Numbered from the stretch's first letter, positions 47,576 through 59,252 are shown. The stretch is DNA of 64,000 nt from Monocercomonoides exilis (GCA_001643675.2 LSRY02000019.1:310001-374000), one strand, 5' to 3'. The notes: generated by a model not told the origin, from the letters alone. Translations and numbers: made by a program.

Positions 47576-49430
47576 CAGTGGGTGCTTAACCCGATCCAAG
47601 TGCAAAACCCGATCCGAAACAAAGAATAATAAACAGTATTTTCAAAATGAAAAAAGAATTACAATTGGACATTCCAAACTTTGTTCACTGTTTTATTGGA
47701 ATGAGACAATCAGTCCATTAATAAAGAGCTTGAATATTAAAAACGATTCATTATCTGAAAATCAAAAACTTATGAAAGTTTCATATTACAAGACAATAAG
47801 CAATAAAAAGTGTTTGTGTGTTTTTGCGTATTTTTTAATAGTTATCAAGGAGATAAATCCTTGACATTTGCATTTTTTTGACTTTCATTGGATCTTAAAA
47901 GCTTATATTTCTTGTTGATCAAATCCATAATGAATTATTAAAAGCATGGAATCAACTCCTTTTCAGTTACATAGAGAACTTGCAGCAAGTGAATATAGAG
48001 CTTTTGAGTCACCTATAAAAAATATTTGTTATTAAACATAACTTTCATGTAAAATGGCAAACTGCAGTTCAAAAAAAAATAATATCAAAAGGTGCTTGGT
48101 TTCGTGCAAAAAAGGCAGAAAAGGAAGGAAGAGAAATCGGACACGATGGACACCCATTAATAATTACCGACAATCAGCTAGAAACAATTGAGAATCAAGT
48201 ATTGGCTCTTTTGTCGGAGCAAGCTACTGTTCGTGTCAAAGATATTCAATCGATGGAATGTGATTATTTTGTTTCAACTTTTCGAATCTATCATTTCATT
48301 TTAGTGCGTTGATTTGCTTGAAAAAAGTTCAGCTGCAGATCAGGAGCCAAAAAAAATCAACAAAAAGAATGCCAATAAATTTCGTTAATGGAGTAGCATA
48401 CTGCATGCGGCTGTTTCCTGACAAATGGAAATAAAGAAAATTGATGCGCAATCTCCCTACAAAATAAGATCTTGGTTCACTGAATTATCATCTCTCATTT
48501 CGGGGAATAAAATCAGGTCTTTTGATATTTACAATTTTGATGAATCATCTTTGTCAATTGGTGAAACAACTTCATAACTTGTTGTTTGCCTCAAAGGACA
48601 AAATTCACCTGCTCCTCCATCACCTCCAAAAGTGACTAATTCAACTTTGTGCATGTGTGTTTGTGCTTGTGGCTCATCATTACCCAGTTATCTTCTTTGG
48701 CCTTCGAAAGATCTTCCTTCAGAATTTTCTTCTCTTTCCTGTATCAACATCCACTTCATTCCAGCTTCTTCTGGATGGATCACAAAAGAAATACTTAAAT
48801 CCATCATGTTGAATAACTGGTTTCCTATTATCATCAATAAATCAAAACCATCTCAAACACACAAAGCTTTTCCGCTAATGGACTACCACCGAACACATTA
48901 CGATGAGTACGTATCAAACATTACAAAAGAAAAATGAATTCTTCAAAAATTCTTCCCTCCAAACATGACGCATCTTCTACAACCATGCGATTCGTGCGTG
49001 TTTTCTCAATTGAAAAATACTCTTTACAACAAGTTTTGTACACCTAATCCGTTTTCAATAACCAGTAACAGATCTTCATTGGCAGAAGCACTTCCTGATG
49101 CAGTTGCAGCTGCATCAGCTCCATCAACCATTCGATCCTCTTTCATTTAAACAGGAACTTGGCGTATGATGTCAGCTCATGTGTTGGAAAGAATAGCAGG
49201 ATCTCCCCAAACAGATAGCAACACAGAATCTTCGTCGTGCGAAACAACCACTCAATAAAAAGAAAAACTTTTTGGAGAATTTTATCCGAAATAGGAAACA
49301 CGAAAAAATGAAAATCAACAAGAAACAAATAACGAGTTTTCCATAAATGAGCAATCTTCATCCATCGATACATCTTCTTCATCTTCTCAGCCGCAAGCAA
49401 TTGTGAAAGGATTGGACGGACATTCAGAAG
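47576..49430 (+). pseudogene. Pogo/Tigger-type transposase remnant 2, with left terminal repeat
   Basis: The left end CAGTGGGTGCTTAACCCGAT is preceded by TA and has AACCCGATCC twice, 18 bp apart. From about 47950 decayed coding sequence shows a DNA-binding (CENP-B/Tc5-type) region (IISKGAWFRAKKAEKEG), then DIYNFDESSLSIG (first catalytic Asp, about 48520), SSGWITKEILKSI, PLMDYHRTHYDEY (second Asp, DGH changed to DYH, about 48880), and MTHLLQPCDSCVFSQLKNTL (third Asp, about 48965–49030). Stops and frameshifts break it. The right terminus was not found. Confidence 0.75.
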
Positions 49431-51459
49431 ATAAAAAAAACAACAAACAAAAAAACGCTTGATGAATTAGAGGATCAAATAAAGCATGCATTGAATCATT
49501 TGCATTATCTTCAAGAGCAATAAGAACAAGCAAAAATTACAAAAAATATGAAAAAAGATAAAAAACGTTCACCAAAACGTTCCAGAAAAGAATTTTGGAA
49601 CCTGACAGAAGAAAACGAACAGAAACATCTTAGTTAAAAGATTGCAAGGAGCAGAAAAAAGATCCGCATTCGCAATGATAATAACGAAGACATTCTCAAA
49701 AAAGTTCACGAAGTTAAGGAAGAATAATTCTTGAAGCCTCCGAGATTGCTTTCACCTGTTTGTTGCAAGAAAGAAAAGGAAATCAGAGAAAAATATTATG
49801 AAAAATTGAAAGTTTAGAAATAATATTTTCGAAAAACGTTCATTACAAATTTCTCAAAATGAGAGTTACTTTTGATTAGTTTTTCTTTTCTGTTTTTTCT
49901 TTCATTCCATCTTTTCAATGCATGCAAAAGAAACAGAAAGAACAAATGAGGTATCTTTCACAAGTTTTTATTCTATTAATTGAATTAAAAAGGATATTGC
50001 ATCGGATTTGTAAATTCTATTTAATTTGATTGAAGATTTTTGAAACACCATGAGTAACAAGTTTTGCTTGAGAAAGTCATTTCGCAAGAAATCAAGCCAA
50101 TTATAAGCCTGTGTTACAAGTGAAAAAATCCCTCGTCACGTCCGTCAAATTGAATTACTCTTGTCAAAGAAAAAAATTAATTTGAAAAAATATAATTTTT
50201 TATCATTGTTTTTAATAATACCAAAAATATTTCAATTAGGAAAAAATTTGAAATTTTCAGTAATTAAAATTTTATAAAATTTTATATATATATTGCCGAA
50301 AAACCCATTATAATATCTTTTTTGAGTTAAGAGAAAAAATAGACTTTTTCACATTTTCTTAAATTAAAATGTCTTAATAAATTGTTTTAATGTTTGCATT
50401 TTCACATTCTTTGTTATCACCGATTGCTCAAACTTTTTAATCTGTTATTCTCCTTTGAATTTATAAGAAATGTTATTCTCAATTTTTTTCGTTGGTTAAA
50501 TGAAATCCATTTTTATTTTTATACGAATTCGATTTGAACTTATTCTATTTGAAAAAGAACATATTATTACATTTCAATTCGCGTTTCAAAATCAATTTAT
50601 TTTATACTTTTTGTTTGTTGTTTTTATTAGCTTTGAAAAGGCAAAATTTTATGAAGAGATTAATGTCAAAGAAAAACATAAAATGCCTTCAAACTTTAAA
50701 ACTTAAGAATCAACCAAAAATGTTTGTTTTTTTATATGGAACTAAAAACTTCATTGTATCTTCATTAAAACTCATTAATCCTATGATTTTTCATTGTGAA
50801 AATGCTAACATTTTGTTAAGTTGAAAATAAATTTTCCTTTATAATATAAATTAATGTGATATTATGTAATTAATGAAGAGTAAAGAAACAAAGCAAAATA
50901 CACCAACACATTTTTTTAAAAACTGATAGAATTGTCGTGTTATCGGATCTAATTTTCATACCAATAAATAATACCATATTGTTGGGAAAAAAAAAGAAAA
51001 AATGGAAAAAGAAAAGCCCAAGAAGTTTTTCTTCAAAAAGTTTATGATTTTTTTGATTCAACACAAAAACGAAATATTCATCACAAGTCGAACTTCTTAT
51101 TTCTTTCTTTTTGGTATAAACAATGAACCGGCATTTGTGAAAAAAACAAATATGCGAACAACCTTCTTTCGCTTATCAACTTTCAATTATTCTTCCTTCT
51201 ATTTTTCTTTCTCCTCCTTTTCTTCTTTCTCTCCTATTCTTCCTCAGCATCCATTCTGTCATCTTTTCCACAGCATTTTCGCTCCAACGCACGCATAGCC
51301 ACCATTATCTCCTTACCTCCCTTCAATTTCTCTTCTCGCTCATCCAACAGGCGAATGAGGATCATCTCAGAATTGTATGAGCCATTCATTCATTTCGCCT
51401 ATTACAGGCAACTCTTGAAACCCTCAAAGAAATAAGAATTTCCACCCATTCTGAACTCT
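49431..51459. other. AT-rich region without assignable features
   Basis: About 2 kb of low-complexity AT-rich DNA. Short frames at 50500–50824 are rich in Phe, Lys, Ile and Asn, as expected of noncoding DNA. Part of the left side may be the unseen 3' end of the pogo-like element. Confidence 0.45.
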
Positions 51460-51690
51460 TTCTTTTCTTCTTCCTCCTCTTCCTCTTCCTCTTCCTCTTC
51501 CTCTTCCTCTTCCTCTTCTTCGTCTTCGTCTTCCTCATCAAATTCTTCTTCCTCCTCTTCCTCCTCATGTTCTTCTTCTACTTCTATTCTCAATCTCTTT
51601 CTTCTCCGTTTCATTAAACGATCATACAATTCTTCTTTTTTTCCCTCTTCTTCTTCTTCTTCTTCTTTTTCTTCTGCTTTAACTTTTTAC
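51460..51690. repeat. TTC/CTC microsatellite
   Basis: TTCCTC hexamers are tandemly repeated around 51470–51530, followed by imperfect CTT/CTC repeats to about 51680. The poly-Glu reading frame on the minus strand is a product of the repeat. Confidence 0.85.
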
Positions 51691-51765
51691 ATCTTCAATG
51701 TTGAAGCTTCTTCCACATGAGTGTTTCCGACTAAACAACAACGAGAAGAAGTTCGAAGAAAGAGA

Positions 51766-51773
51766 AGAAAAAG
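51766..51773. repeat. Left 8-bp target site duplication (AGAAAAAG)
   Basis: It directly abuts the outer end of the left inverted repeat and is identical to 59989–59996. It lies in purine-rich DNA, so chance identity is somewhat more likely than usual. Confidence 0.75.
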
Positions 51774-54499
51774 GGCATAGGTGTAACTGCGTCCCTTTTG
51801 CAATTCTTGTTTTTAGACATTAATTTTGTGATGTTTGAAATGCAAAAATTATTTAAAAACTTTTGTATGGACCGATTTTTCGCAAAAATTTTTGTTTCTC
51901 GTGAAAAAACTATTTTAAAAAATGACCCATAAATATGAGTATTTTTTCAAAAAATAAATAAAACAAGATAATTATGAAATAAAAAGTAGATAAAATGTTA
52001 TTTATTATTATATTGTCCTATTTTAATAATAATGATTTGGGAAATAAAACATAAAAAAAAATAAATTAAAAAATTAAAATATTTTGATCAATCCCACAAT
52101 TAAATTTTTAATATCCAAAAAATAAGAAATTAGTTTCTTTCGTCAAGAATAGAACCCTCGCTTGCGAACATATAACAAATCAAATGTTTAGAAATATTAT
52201 AAAAGTGTGCACTAAATGATTATTAACATTTCATTCAATTCTTTACAATTTTTGATTATGATTTTTAGGAAGATTATTTGCATGCTGCACAAGGATATTA
52301 TTATTAAACTATGGTGCCAATGAATAAAGAAGAACAAACAAATCGTGTGAAACATTCTTTTTAATTATTAACATTGTTTTATTAAAATTTTTGATAAAAC
52401 ATGAAAAATTTTATTATCTTTCTTCCAAAGAGAGATGCGTATGAAAACAAAGCTCCTGTTAACACAGCAACAGCAAAGAAAATAGAGGAGAAATGTTTCA
52501 GGCAACGAAATGAAGAGAAAAAATGAATTTTGCATTTGTGAAGATGAAGTTAGATACAGACACAACCAGCATGAGGAATGTATTTTCATTGATTGTTACA
52601 ACATCACATCCCAGATCAATGAAAGTCAATTTCTGTTTGATCTTCGAGAGGGACATAACACTCGTAATAATGCAATTAATGGAAAAGATTATTGCGAACA
52701 CCACAGCGATACGGATTTGAATGGATTTGTAACAATTCATCAAAGTGATACGATTATTGTGAGCAGCGTGAATGGATCAAACGAAAAACAGTGTGGAACA
52801 AACACACTTCCATGTTATTCAATTGAGCATGGGCTGGTGCATCTGACTTCTGATTTCATGAGCGTGATGATTGTTGTTGAAGAGAGTGTAATAGGAAGAG
52901 ATAAATCTGAAGGAGATGGGTTTTAAAGGGGGAGAAGGAATGGAGAAAAACACATCTCTGCGGATATTGGATGAGGGATGTCAATTGGGAGGAATCGCGA
53001 GTGAAAGAGGATCATCATTTTTCATCCCTGTCTTGGAAGAAGTGAAGAGCACAACACAGGCGAGTGGGGACATGGACTTGAGCATTCGTGGGAAGCTGCT
53101 TCTTCCTCACAAATTGTCTCTGAAGATCAGCATGAAAAATGGGGATGAAGAGGAGATTGTGAGAAAAGGGATTGAAGAAGAAGGGTTTGTTTCAGAGAAT
53201 GAGATTCGCTCAGTTATTTCATGTTCAGAATTGGAGAAAGTGAGAGACGAGACAGAAGTGAGCGTGTGCATTCTGTTTGGAAAAGTTGATTCTCCTTCAT
53301 CAACTGAGTCTTTCATTCTGAAAAATGGAAGCGAAACACATTCAAGTGGAGATGAAAAACTTGTTGAGGGAGGAAAAGAAGGAAAATCATTTTGGCCGAT
53401 TGCTGTTGTTGTTTGAGTTGTTGTTTTATTGTTTGTAATCATTGTTTCTGTGATATTTGCAGTCAGATGAAGAAAACAAAAGAGAAGAACAAAGGAATTG
53501 GAGGAGATTGTGAATGACACAGTGAAAAAGAATCCGAAGGCATTTGAGGTGGTGACGATGGAGATGTCGCCTGAAGAGCAGTGGAGGAGAGCAGAGAGGG
53601 AAGCAGAGAAGAAGAATGAAGAGAGGATAAAGAAGAGAATATATGATACGAATATGCAACATTCGGAGTCGTCTGAGCATTTGTTGAGTGAGAGTGGATC
53701 AACTGAATACATTCTTGGAAAAGACTCAGACAAAATTCCTGATTGGGCATTGGAGAAAGATGAAGAAGAAGAGGAAGATACAAGAAAGAGAACACCTTCA
53801 CCTTCCATCTCTTCCACATCCACAACTGATTCAGATTCAACATTTGTTCGAGGAGAGGATCTGTGCCCAACCACCTCATCCATGTCGAATCTTGTCGATG
53901 CAATGGCCTGCTCATCTCCTCATGAGAAGCTGATTGTGGATCTGAGGGATTCGCTGTTCATGCTGTTGCATGGAAGGAATAAGACGAAGGAGATGGCAAT
54001 AGGAACTCTGAAGGAGAGGGAGCAAACAGCTGCTCAGATCCTGTTCTGGGTGGCTAATCTCGCGCTCCATTCATTTGACGAAATGAACAATACTCTTTCT
54101 TCCCTTGCCAACCTCAGTCCTCACATTGTGTTGTTTTCAGAGCACATGGTGATTGCGATTGCCATGCACTCCGACTGCTCCTCTGATGATTCAGATTCAT
54201 CCTCCATCTCATCATCAACAGTTGTGACATCTGCCAGTGGCAACGATGATGATGATGATGACTCCATTCCCTCATCGGCATTTGAAGAGGATGAGGATGC
54301 CTTCAGAAAGGAGTGCCTGAGGTGGAAGGCACCAGAGCTGCTGATGAACAAGAAGATGGGGGCAACAAAGGAGTCAGTTGCCTTTTCGATTGGGATGATG
54401 TTGTGGGATTGTTTGACCCTTCAAATCCCTATTGGAGATTATAAGGCAGAAGTGGCAGGGCAGAAGATTGTGAATGGAGAGATATCGAATATGAAAAAA
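51774..54499 (+). repeat. Left long terminal inverted repeat (2,726 bp)
   Basis: It is the reverse complement of 57250–59988. By eye the outer 1.8 kb and the inner 450 bp look identical or nearly so; differences cluster at about 53600–54060, where the right arm has an 18-bp expansion, a 6-bp loss and a 1-bp insertion (net 13 bp). The inner boundary falls inside the pseudokinase coding sequence. Confidence 0.92.
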
Positions 54500-54758
54500 T
54501 GGTTTGAAGGACAGGCTAAAGCAGAAAGTTAAGATGAGTGTGTTATCGCATTTTGAAGACAGACTATCGCACGTGGTAATAAAGTGTGTGCTGGTTGAAG
54601 ATTTTCCTGAAGGTGCAACTGTGAAGACAATGACTGACATAATCGGGATTGCAGCAGAGTCCATTGGAAAGAGTGCATTGTCTGAGCATATTTGTGTCTT
54701 GCGCGTGAAGATGGAACAAATAAGTGAAGCAAATGTTAATGCCAATATGTGTTTGTGA
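52510..54758 (+). pseudogene. Degenerate surface receptor with pseudokinase domain (left copy)
   Basis: Frames at 52510–52926, 52916–53416 and 53498–54532, plus a shifted tail to 54758, make one protein. The Cys-containing ectodomain has the motif CGTNTLPCYSIEHG, like the CG…PC motif of the large oxymonad surface proteins. A hydrophobic membrane helix (about 53400–53465) is followed by a basic stop-transfer stretch. An acidic linker then leads to a kinase C-lobe (RWKAPELLMNKKMG … FSIGMMLWDCLTLQIPIGDYKAEVAGQ). No VAIK Lys, HRD or DFG motif is visible, so it is a pseudokinase. It is broken by a frameshift near 52920, two in-frame TGA codons flanking the membrane helix and a frame change near 54500–54530. 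The start is uncertain. The ectodomain is short and is probably a fragment of a longer original. Confidence 0.72.
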
Positions 54759-55008
54759 AGCATGGTTTCAACAATATAATGAAACAAATGAAAATTTATA
54801 TGCTGATGGACATGCGTATGGACTTATTTATGTTTACGATTACAAGATTGTTAACTCATTTGCATCGAAATGTGTAATTCAAATTTCACAAAAAGGAGAT
54901 GAAGTTTGTTTTTATTAGAAATTCATTTACGAACACTTGCGTTAATTAGGATTTTTTTTGCAACGTGATCAAAATGTGATGTGATTGATAGTGTTGTGAA
55001 ATAAAAAT
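54759..55008. other. Core spacer, left side
   Basis: AT-rich sequence lies between the end of the pseudokinase tail and the transposase stop codon. No feature is visible. Confidence 0.5.
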
Positions 55009-56550
55009 TCATAAATTTATTGGAGACTGTTCTGTTCCAATATTTGTTGACTTAATAAAACTTCTTAGTATTTTTCGATTAAGAATTGCATTTGTTTTAT
55101 CTTTTTCTTTTTTCTCCATTTCTTCAATCTTTCTCTCTTTTTTTTCACAAAACTTTAGGGTTTCAAACTCTAACGTTTTTAACTGTTGGCTGTCGTTGTT
55201 TTTCAGAAATCTTCCATCGCATGATCTATATCTTTTCTTTTTCTTCTTTCTTGCAGTTTTGCAATCAATGTCTGATGAAAATATATCATCTTCAGTTTCA
55301 ACTTTTGTTTCTGTTTCTTTCTCTTCTTTCTCTTCTTTCTCTTCTTTCTCTTCTTTCTCTTCTTTCTCTTCTTTCTCTTCTTTCTCTTCTTTCTCATCTT
55401 CATCATCTATTTTTCTTCTTTTTAAATTTGTTGATTCTTTTATTTCTAATATTAGCTTTAATGATCTTTTTTTCTTCAACATTTCATCAAGTTCATTTTC
55501 ATCATACATTTCATAGTTGTTTCTTTTTCTCAATTCCTCTTTCTTTAATAAATAAGAAGACAATTTAAATTTCCTTTCTTTCAGAAGAATGCTTTTCAAA
55601 CTTGCAACGCTTTCATTGTAAGAACGAAGAAAAATATCCAAACTTTTCTTGCTGATTTTTGAAAGTTCCTTTATGTATGCTGCAGGTGTGAGTCTGTTGT
55701 TGAATCGATATTGAAATTCATAAACATATTCTTTTGTCTTAATGAATGTTCTTCCTCTTTTTGGAATGTGGTTTTTCAGATGAGACCACACACTTTCGAT
55801 TGTTTGAGTGTAAACTTTAGGATTTTCAGGCTTAACAAAATTGAGAGAATGATTTACACTGTCAATGGTGAAGCCGTTTTCACTAATGCAGTTATATGCC
55901 GACCATTTGTCAGACATTATAGTTGAAGATCTTTCAATGTTCTTTTTTACAAAATACAATATGGTATCAGCTTTTCGATCTGGAAGAAATTCGACAATCA
56001 ATTTTTGTGGCTTTCCAATTTCTTTTCTCTCTACTACTCCCCATAGCCATTGCTGTTCTCTGCATCTCCCAACACCGTTCTTTCTTTTATGAATTAAAGT
56101 TTCATCTATTTCCACTATTCGATCTTTTCCTATTTTTTCCATTTCGAATGTTTCAAAATAACAGCATATTCTTCTTAACTTTTCAAATAATTTCACTACT
56201 GTTTTGTTTGATATTTTCGATTCAAAAGTGACTTCCTTAATTGAGTGTTTGTACCAAAAATGATACAACAATGATGTAAGTTTGAATGGTGAAAGATGAA
56301 ATTCCATAAAAATTGAATCATAATTCCAGCTGTAATTTTTCCCACATTTCGTGCATTTATAAGCATAGTAATCACTTTCTTTTTTTTGCATCCTTAATTC
56401 CATTGCTTTTTCGCATTTCCAGCACATTCGATTTCTTTTTATTATCCCAAATTTGGAAAGCAATTCAATAGCCAATTGATTTTTCCCATTCGATCGCATT
56501 AAAAACTCACTGAATGTTAATTCTTTTTCAAATGATTTGTTTTCAACCAT
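55009..56550 (-). CDS. Merlin/IS1595-type DDE transposase (513 residues, intact)
   Basis: One uninterrupted frame runs from ATG 56550. Residues 43–69 form a zinc ribbon (CWKC … CTKC). A helical DNA-binding region follows at about 80–140. The catalytic core is Asp149 (VEIDET), Asp214 (IMSDKWSAY) and Glu252 (QTIESVWSHLK), with 37 residues between the second and third. GRCREQQWLWGVVER and VNHSLNFV are typical of the ISXO2/IS1595 (DDE_Tnp_IS1595) fold used by eukaryotic Merlin elements. Usual Merlin transposases have roughly 270–350 residues. Here about 200 extra C-terminal residues include a Lys/Arg-rich part, a run of KEEKE repeats (about 55319–55397) and a basic end that may be a nuclear signal. 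All catalytic residues are present and there are no stops, so it may be active. It lies between the arms of the 8.2-kb inverted-repeat element and would mobilise it. Confidence 0.88.
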   Translation of the reverse strand: MVENKSFEKELTFSEFLMRSNGKNQLAIELLSKFGIIKRNRMCWKCEKAMELRMQKKESDYYAYKCTKCGKNYSWNYDSIFMEFHLSPFKLTSLLYHFWYKHSIKEVTFESKISNKTVVKLFEKLRRICCYFETFEMEKIGKDRIVEIDETLIHKRKNGVGRCREQQWLWGVVERKEIGKPQKLIVEFLPDRKADTILYFVKKNIERSSTIMSDKWSAYNCISENGFTIDSVNHSLNFVKPENPKVYTQTIESVWSHLKNHIPKRGRTFIKTKEYVYEFQYRFNNRLTPAAYIKELSKISKKSLDIFLRSYNESVASLKSILLKERKFKLSSYLLKKEELRKRNNYEMYDENELDEMLKKKRSLKLILEIKESTNLKRRKIDDEDEKEEKEEKEEKEEKEEKEEKEEKEEKETETKVETEDDIFSSDIDCKTARKKKKKRYRSCDGRFLKNNDSQQLKTLEFETLKFCEKKERKIEEMEKKEKDKTNAILNRKILRSFIKSTNIGTEQSPINL

Positions 56551-57249
56551 TTGTGAAATGGATTGACTTTGCTAAAGTTAAAAAATTTGAATTAATGTAT
56601 ATTAATAATGGCTCTTTTTTTTATGTTTTCGAGTGAAATATGCACTTTAATATTTTGAATTTTTAAAGAAAGAAAAACATATTTTATTTTAATATTATTT
56701 GCACAGTTTTTAATGAAGTTTCAAAATAAAACAACATTTATAAAAATACAAAAATGCAAGAAATTCAAACATTGAATTCATTCGATTTTTCAATATATGC
56801 AAAAATAAAGAGTTTGTTCTATAAAACAATTATCACAATTCAGAACAAAAAAAATTTTATTCCCTTTGAGTTAATTTGAAGTATTTATTTGCATGCAACA
56901 ATCCATGTATAAACGCATTCACACATACACATTTCATTTGTTTCAAAATTGTCTTTTCAATTTCTTTCGCTTTTGTTGTTTGTGCTGTTCCCATTGCCAA
57001 CAACGATAATATCTTTGTGCTCATCTATCAGAACACACTCCACTATTCTGCTGTTTTTTTGAGCAAAGAAATCGACTCTTTCTTCTCAAATTCCTCCCGC
57101 ATAGCACATCGCATTTGACACAATCTGTATTGCTGCATAGTCACGAAACTACCAAATGAATTTTTTTATCATTTCTGAAAATGATATTCTATCTGGCATC
57201 TGAACCGGTACACTTTTTTTATCATATATTTCAGTCGAAACCACTCAAC
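56551..57249. other. Core spacer upstream of the transposase
   Basis: About 700 bp of AT-rich DNA that probably carries the transposase promoter. A small open frame at 56876–57118 (plus) has a hydrophobic, signal-peptide-like start but no support as a gene. The inner end of the right pseudokinase frame reads on to 57169. Confidence 0.45.
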
Positions 57250-59252
57250 TTTTTTCATATTCGATATCTCTCCATTCACAATCTTCTGCCCTGCCACTTC
57301 TGCCTTATAATCTCCAATAGGGATTTGAAGGGTCAAACAATCCCACAACATCATCCCAATCGAAAAGGCAACTGACTCCTTTGTTGCCCCCATCTTCTTG
57401 TTCATCAGCAGCTCTGGTGCCTTCCACCTCAGGCACTCCTTTCTGAAGGCATCCTCATCCTCTTCAAATGCCGATGAGGGAATGGAGTCATCATCATCAT
57501 CATCGTTGCCACTGGCAGATGTCACAACTGTTGATGATGAGATGGAGGATGAATCTGAATCATCAGAGGAGCAGTCGGAGTGCATGGCAATCGCAATCAC
57601 CATGTGCTCTGAAAACAACACAATGTGAGGACTGAGGTTGGCAAGGGAAGAAAGAGTATTGTTCATTTCATCAAATGAATGGAGAGCTCCATTCGCCACC
57701 CAGAACAGGATTTGAGCAGCTGTCTGCTCTCTTTGCTGAAGACTCCCAATCGCCATTTCTTTCTTCTCATTCCTTCCATGAAGCAGCATGAACAGCGAAT
57801 CCCTCAGATCCACAATCAGCTTCTCATGGGGGAGACGAGCAGGCCATAGCATCCACCAGATTCGACATGGATGAAGTGGTTGGACACAAATCCTCCCCTC
57901 GAACAAATGTGAAATCTGAATCAGTTGTTGATGTGGTTGAAGTGGTTGAAGTCGATGAAATGGATGGAGAAGGTGTTCTCTTCCTTATCTCTTCTTCCTC
58001 ATCTTTCTCCAATGCCCATTCAGGAATCTTGTCAGAGTCTCTTCCAAGGATGTATTCAGTCGAACCACTCTCAGATAGAAGATGCTCAGATGACTCTGAA
58101 TGTTCCATATTTGAATCATACACCCTCTTCTTTATCCTCTCTTCATTCTTCTTTTCTGCCTCTTTCTCTGCTCTTCGCCACTGCTCTTCAGGCGACATCT
58201 CCATCGTCACCACCTCAAATGCCTTCGGATTCTTTTTCACTGTGTCATTCACAATCTCCTCCAATTCCTTTGTTCTTCTCTTTTGTTTTCTTCATCTGAC
58301 TGCAAATATCACAGAAACAATGATTACAAACAATAAAACAACAACTCAAACAACAACAGCAATCGGCCAAAATGATTTTCCTTCTTTTCCTCCCTCAACA
58401 AGTTTTTCATCTCCACTTGAATGTGTTTCGCTTCCATTTTTCAGAATGAAAGACTCAGTTGATGAAGGAGAATCAACTTTTCCAAACAGAATGCACACGC
58501 TCACTTCTGTCTCGTCTCTCACTTTCTCCAATTCTGAACATGAAATAACTGAGCGAATCTCATTCTCTGAAACAAACCCTTCTTCTTCAATCCCTTTTCT
58601 CACAATCTCCTCTTCATCCCCATTTTTCATGCTGATCTTCAGAGACAATTTGTGAGGAAGAAGCAGCTTCCCACGAATGCTCAAGTCCATGTCCCCACTC
58701 GCCTGTGTTGTGCTCTTCACTTCTTCCAAGACAGGGATGAAAAATGATGATCCTCTTTCACTCGCGATTCCTCCCAATTGACATCCCTCATCCAATATCC
58801 GCAGAGATGTGTTTTTCTCCATTCCTTCTCCCCCTTTAAAACCCATCTCCTTCAGATTTATCTCTTCCTATTACACTCTCTTCAACAACAATCATCACGC
58901 TCATGAAATCAGAAGTCAGATGCACCAGCCCATGCTCAATTGAATAACATGGAAGTGTGTTTGTTCCACACTGTTTTTCGTTTGATCCATTCACGCTGCT
59001 CACAATAATCGTATCACTTTGATGAATTGTTACAAATCCATTCAAATCCGTATCGCTGTGGTGTTCGCAATAATCTTTTCCATTAATTGCATTATTACGA
59101 GTGTTATGTCCCTCTCGAAGATCAAACAGAAATTGACTTTCATTGATCTGGGATGTGATGTTGTAACAATCAATGAAAATACATTCCTCATGCTGGTTGT
59201 GTCTGTATCTAACTTCATCTTCACAAATGCAAAATTCATTTTTTCTCTTCAT
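57250..59252 (-). pseudogene. Degenerate surface receptor with pseudokinase domain (right copy)
   Basis: It has the same layout as the left copy: ectodomain 59252–58836 and 58846–58346, two TGA codons around the membrane helix, linker and start of the kinase region 58264–57824, and C-lobe 57906–57250. It carries an extra 1-bp frameshift near 57830–57840 (C run in TCTCCCCCATG) that separates linker from C-lobe, six additional Ser/Thr codons in the linker, and the end of the kinase domain is replaced by core sequence. Shared defects show that the gene was already broken before, or was homogenised after, the arms formed. Confidence 0.72.

Noticed and set aside
50500-50824. Overlapping plus-strand frames
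   Set aside because: Phe/Lys/Ile-rich with no motif; expected by chance in such AT-rich DNA.
51402-51629. Glu-rich minus-strand frame
   Set aside because: Translation of the TTCCTC microsatellite; no flanking coding signal.
53414-53480. TGA read as an amino acid (alternative genetic code)
   Set aside because: TGA ends the TMEM17-like gene (29511) and the intact Merlin transposase (55009), and Trp is encoded by TGG throughout, so a general reassignment is not supported.
53107-53883. 258-codon minus-strand frame in the left arm (and 57867–58655 plus strand in the right arm)
   Set aside because: Antisense of the pseudokinase gene, whose frame shows a membrane helix and kinase motifs; the antisense frame is Ser/Phe low complexity.
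55319-55397. Regular tandem repeat, first considered as a satellite or CRISPR-like array
   Set aside because: It is an in-frame TTCTCTTTC-type codon repeat encoding the KEEKE tail of the Merlin transposase; no spacers.
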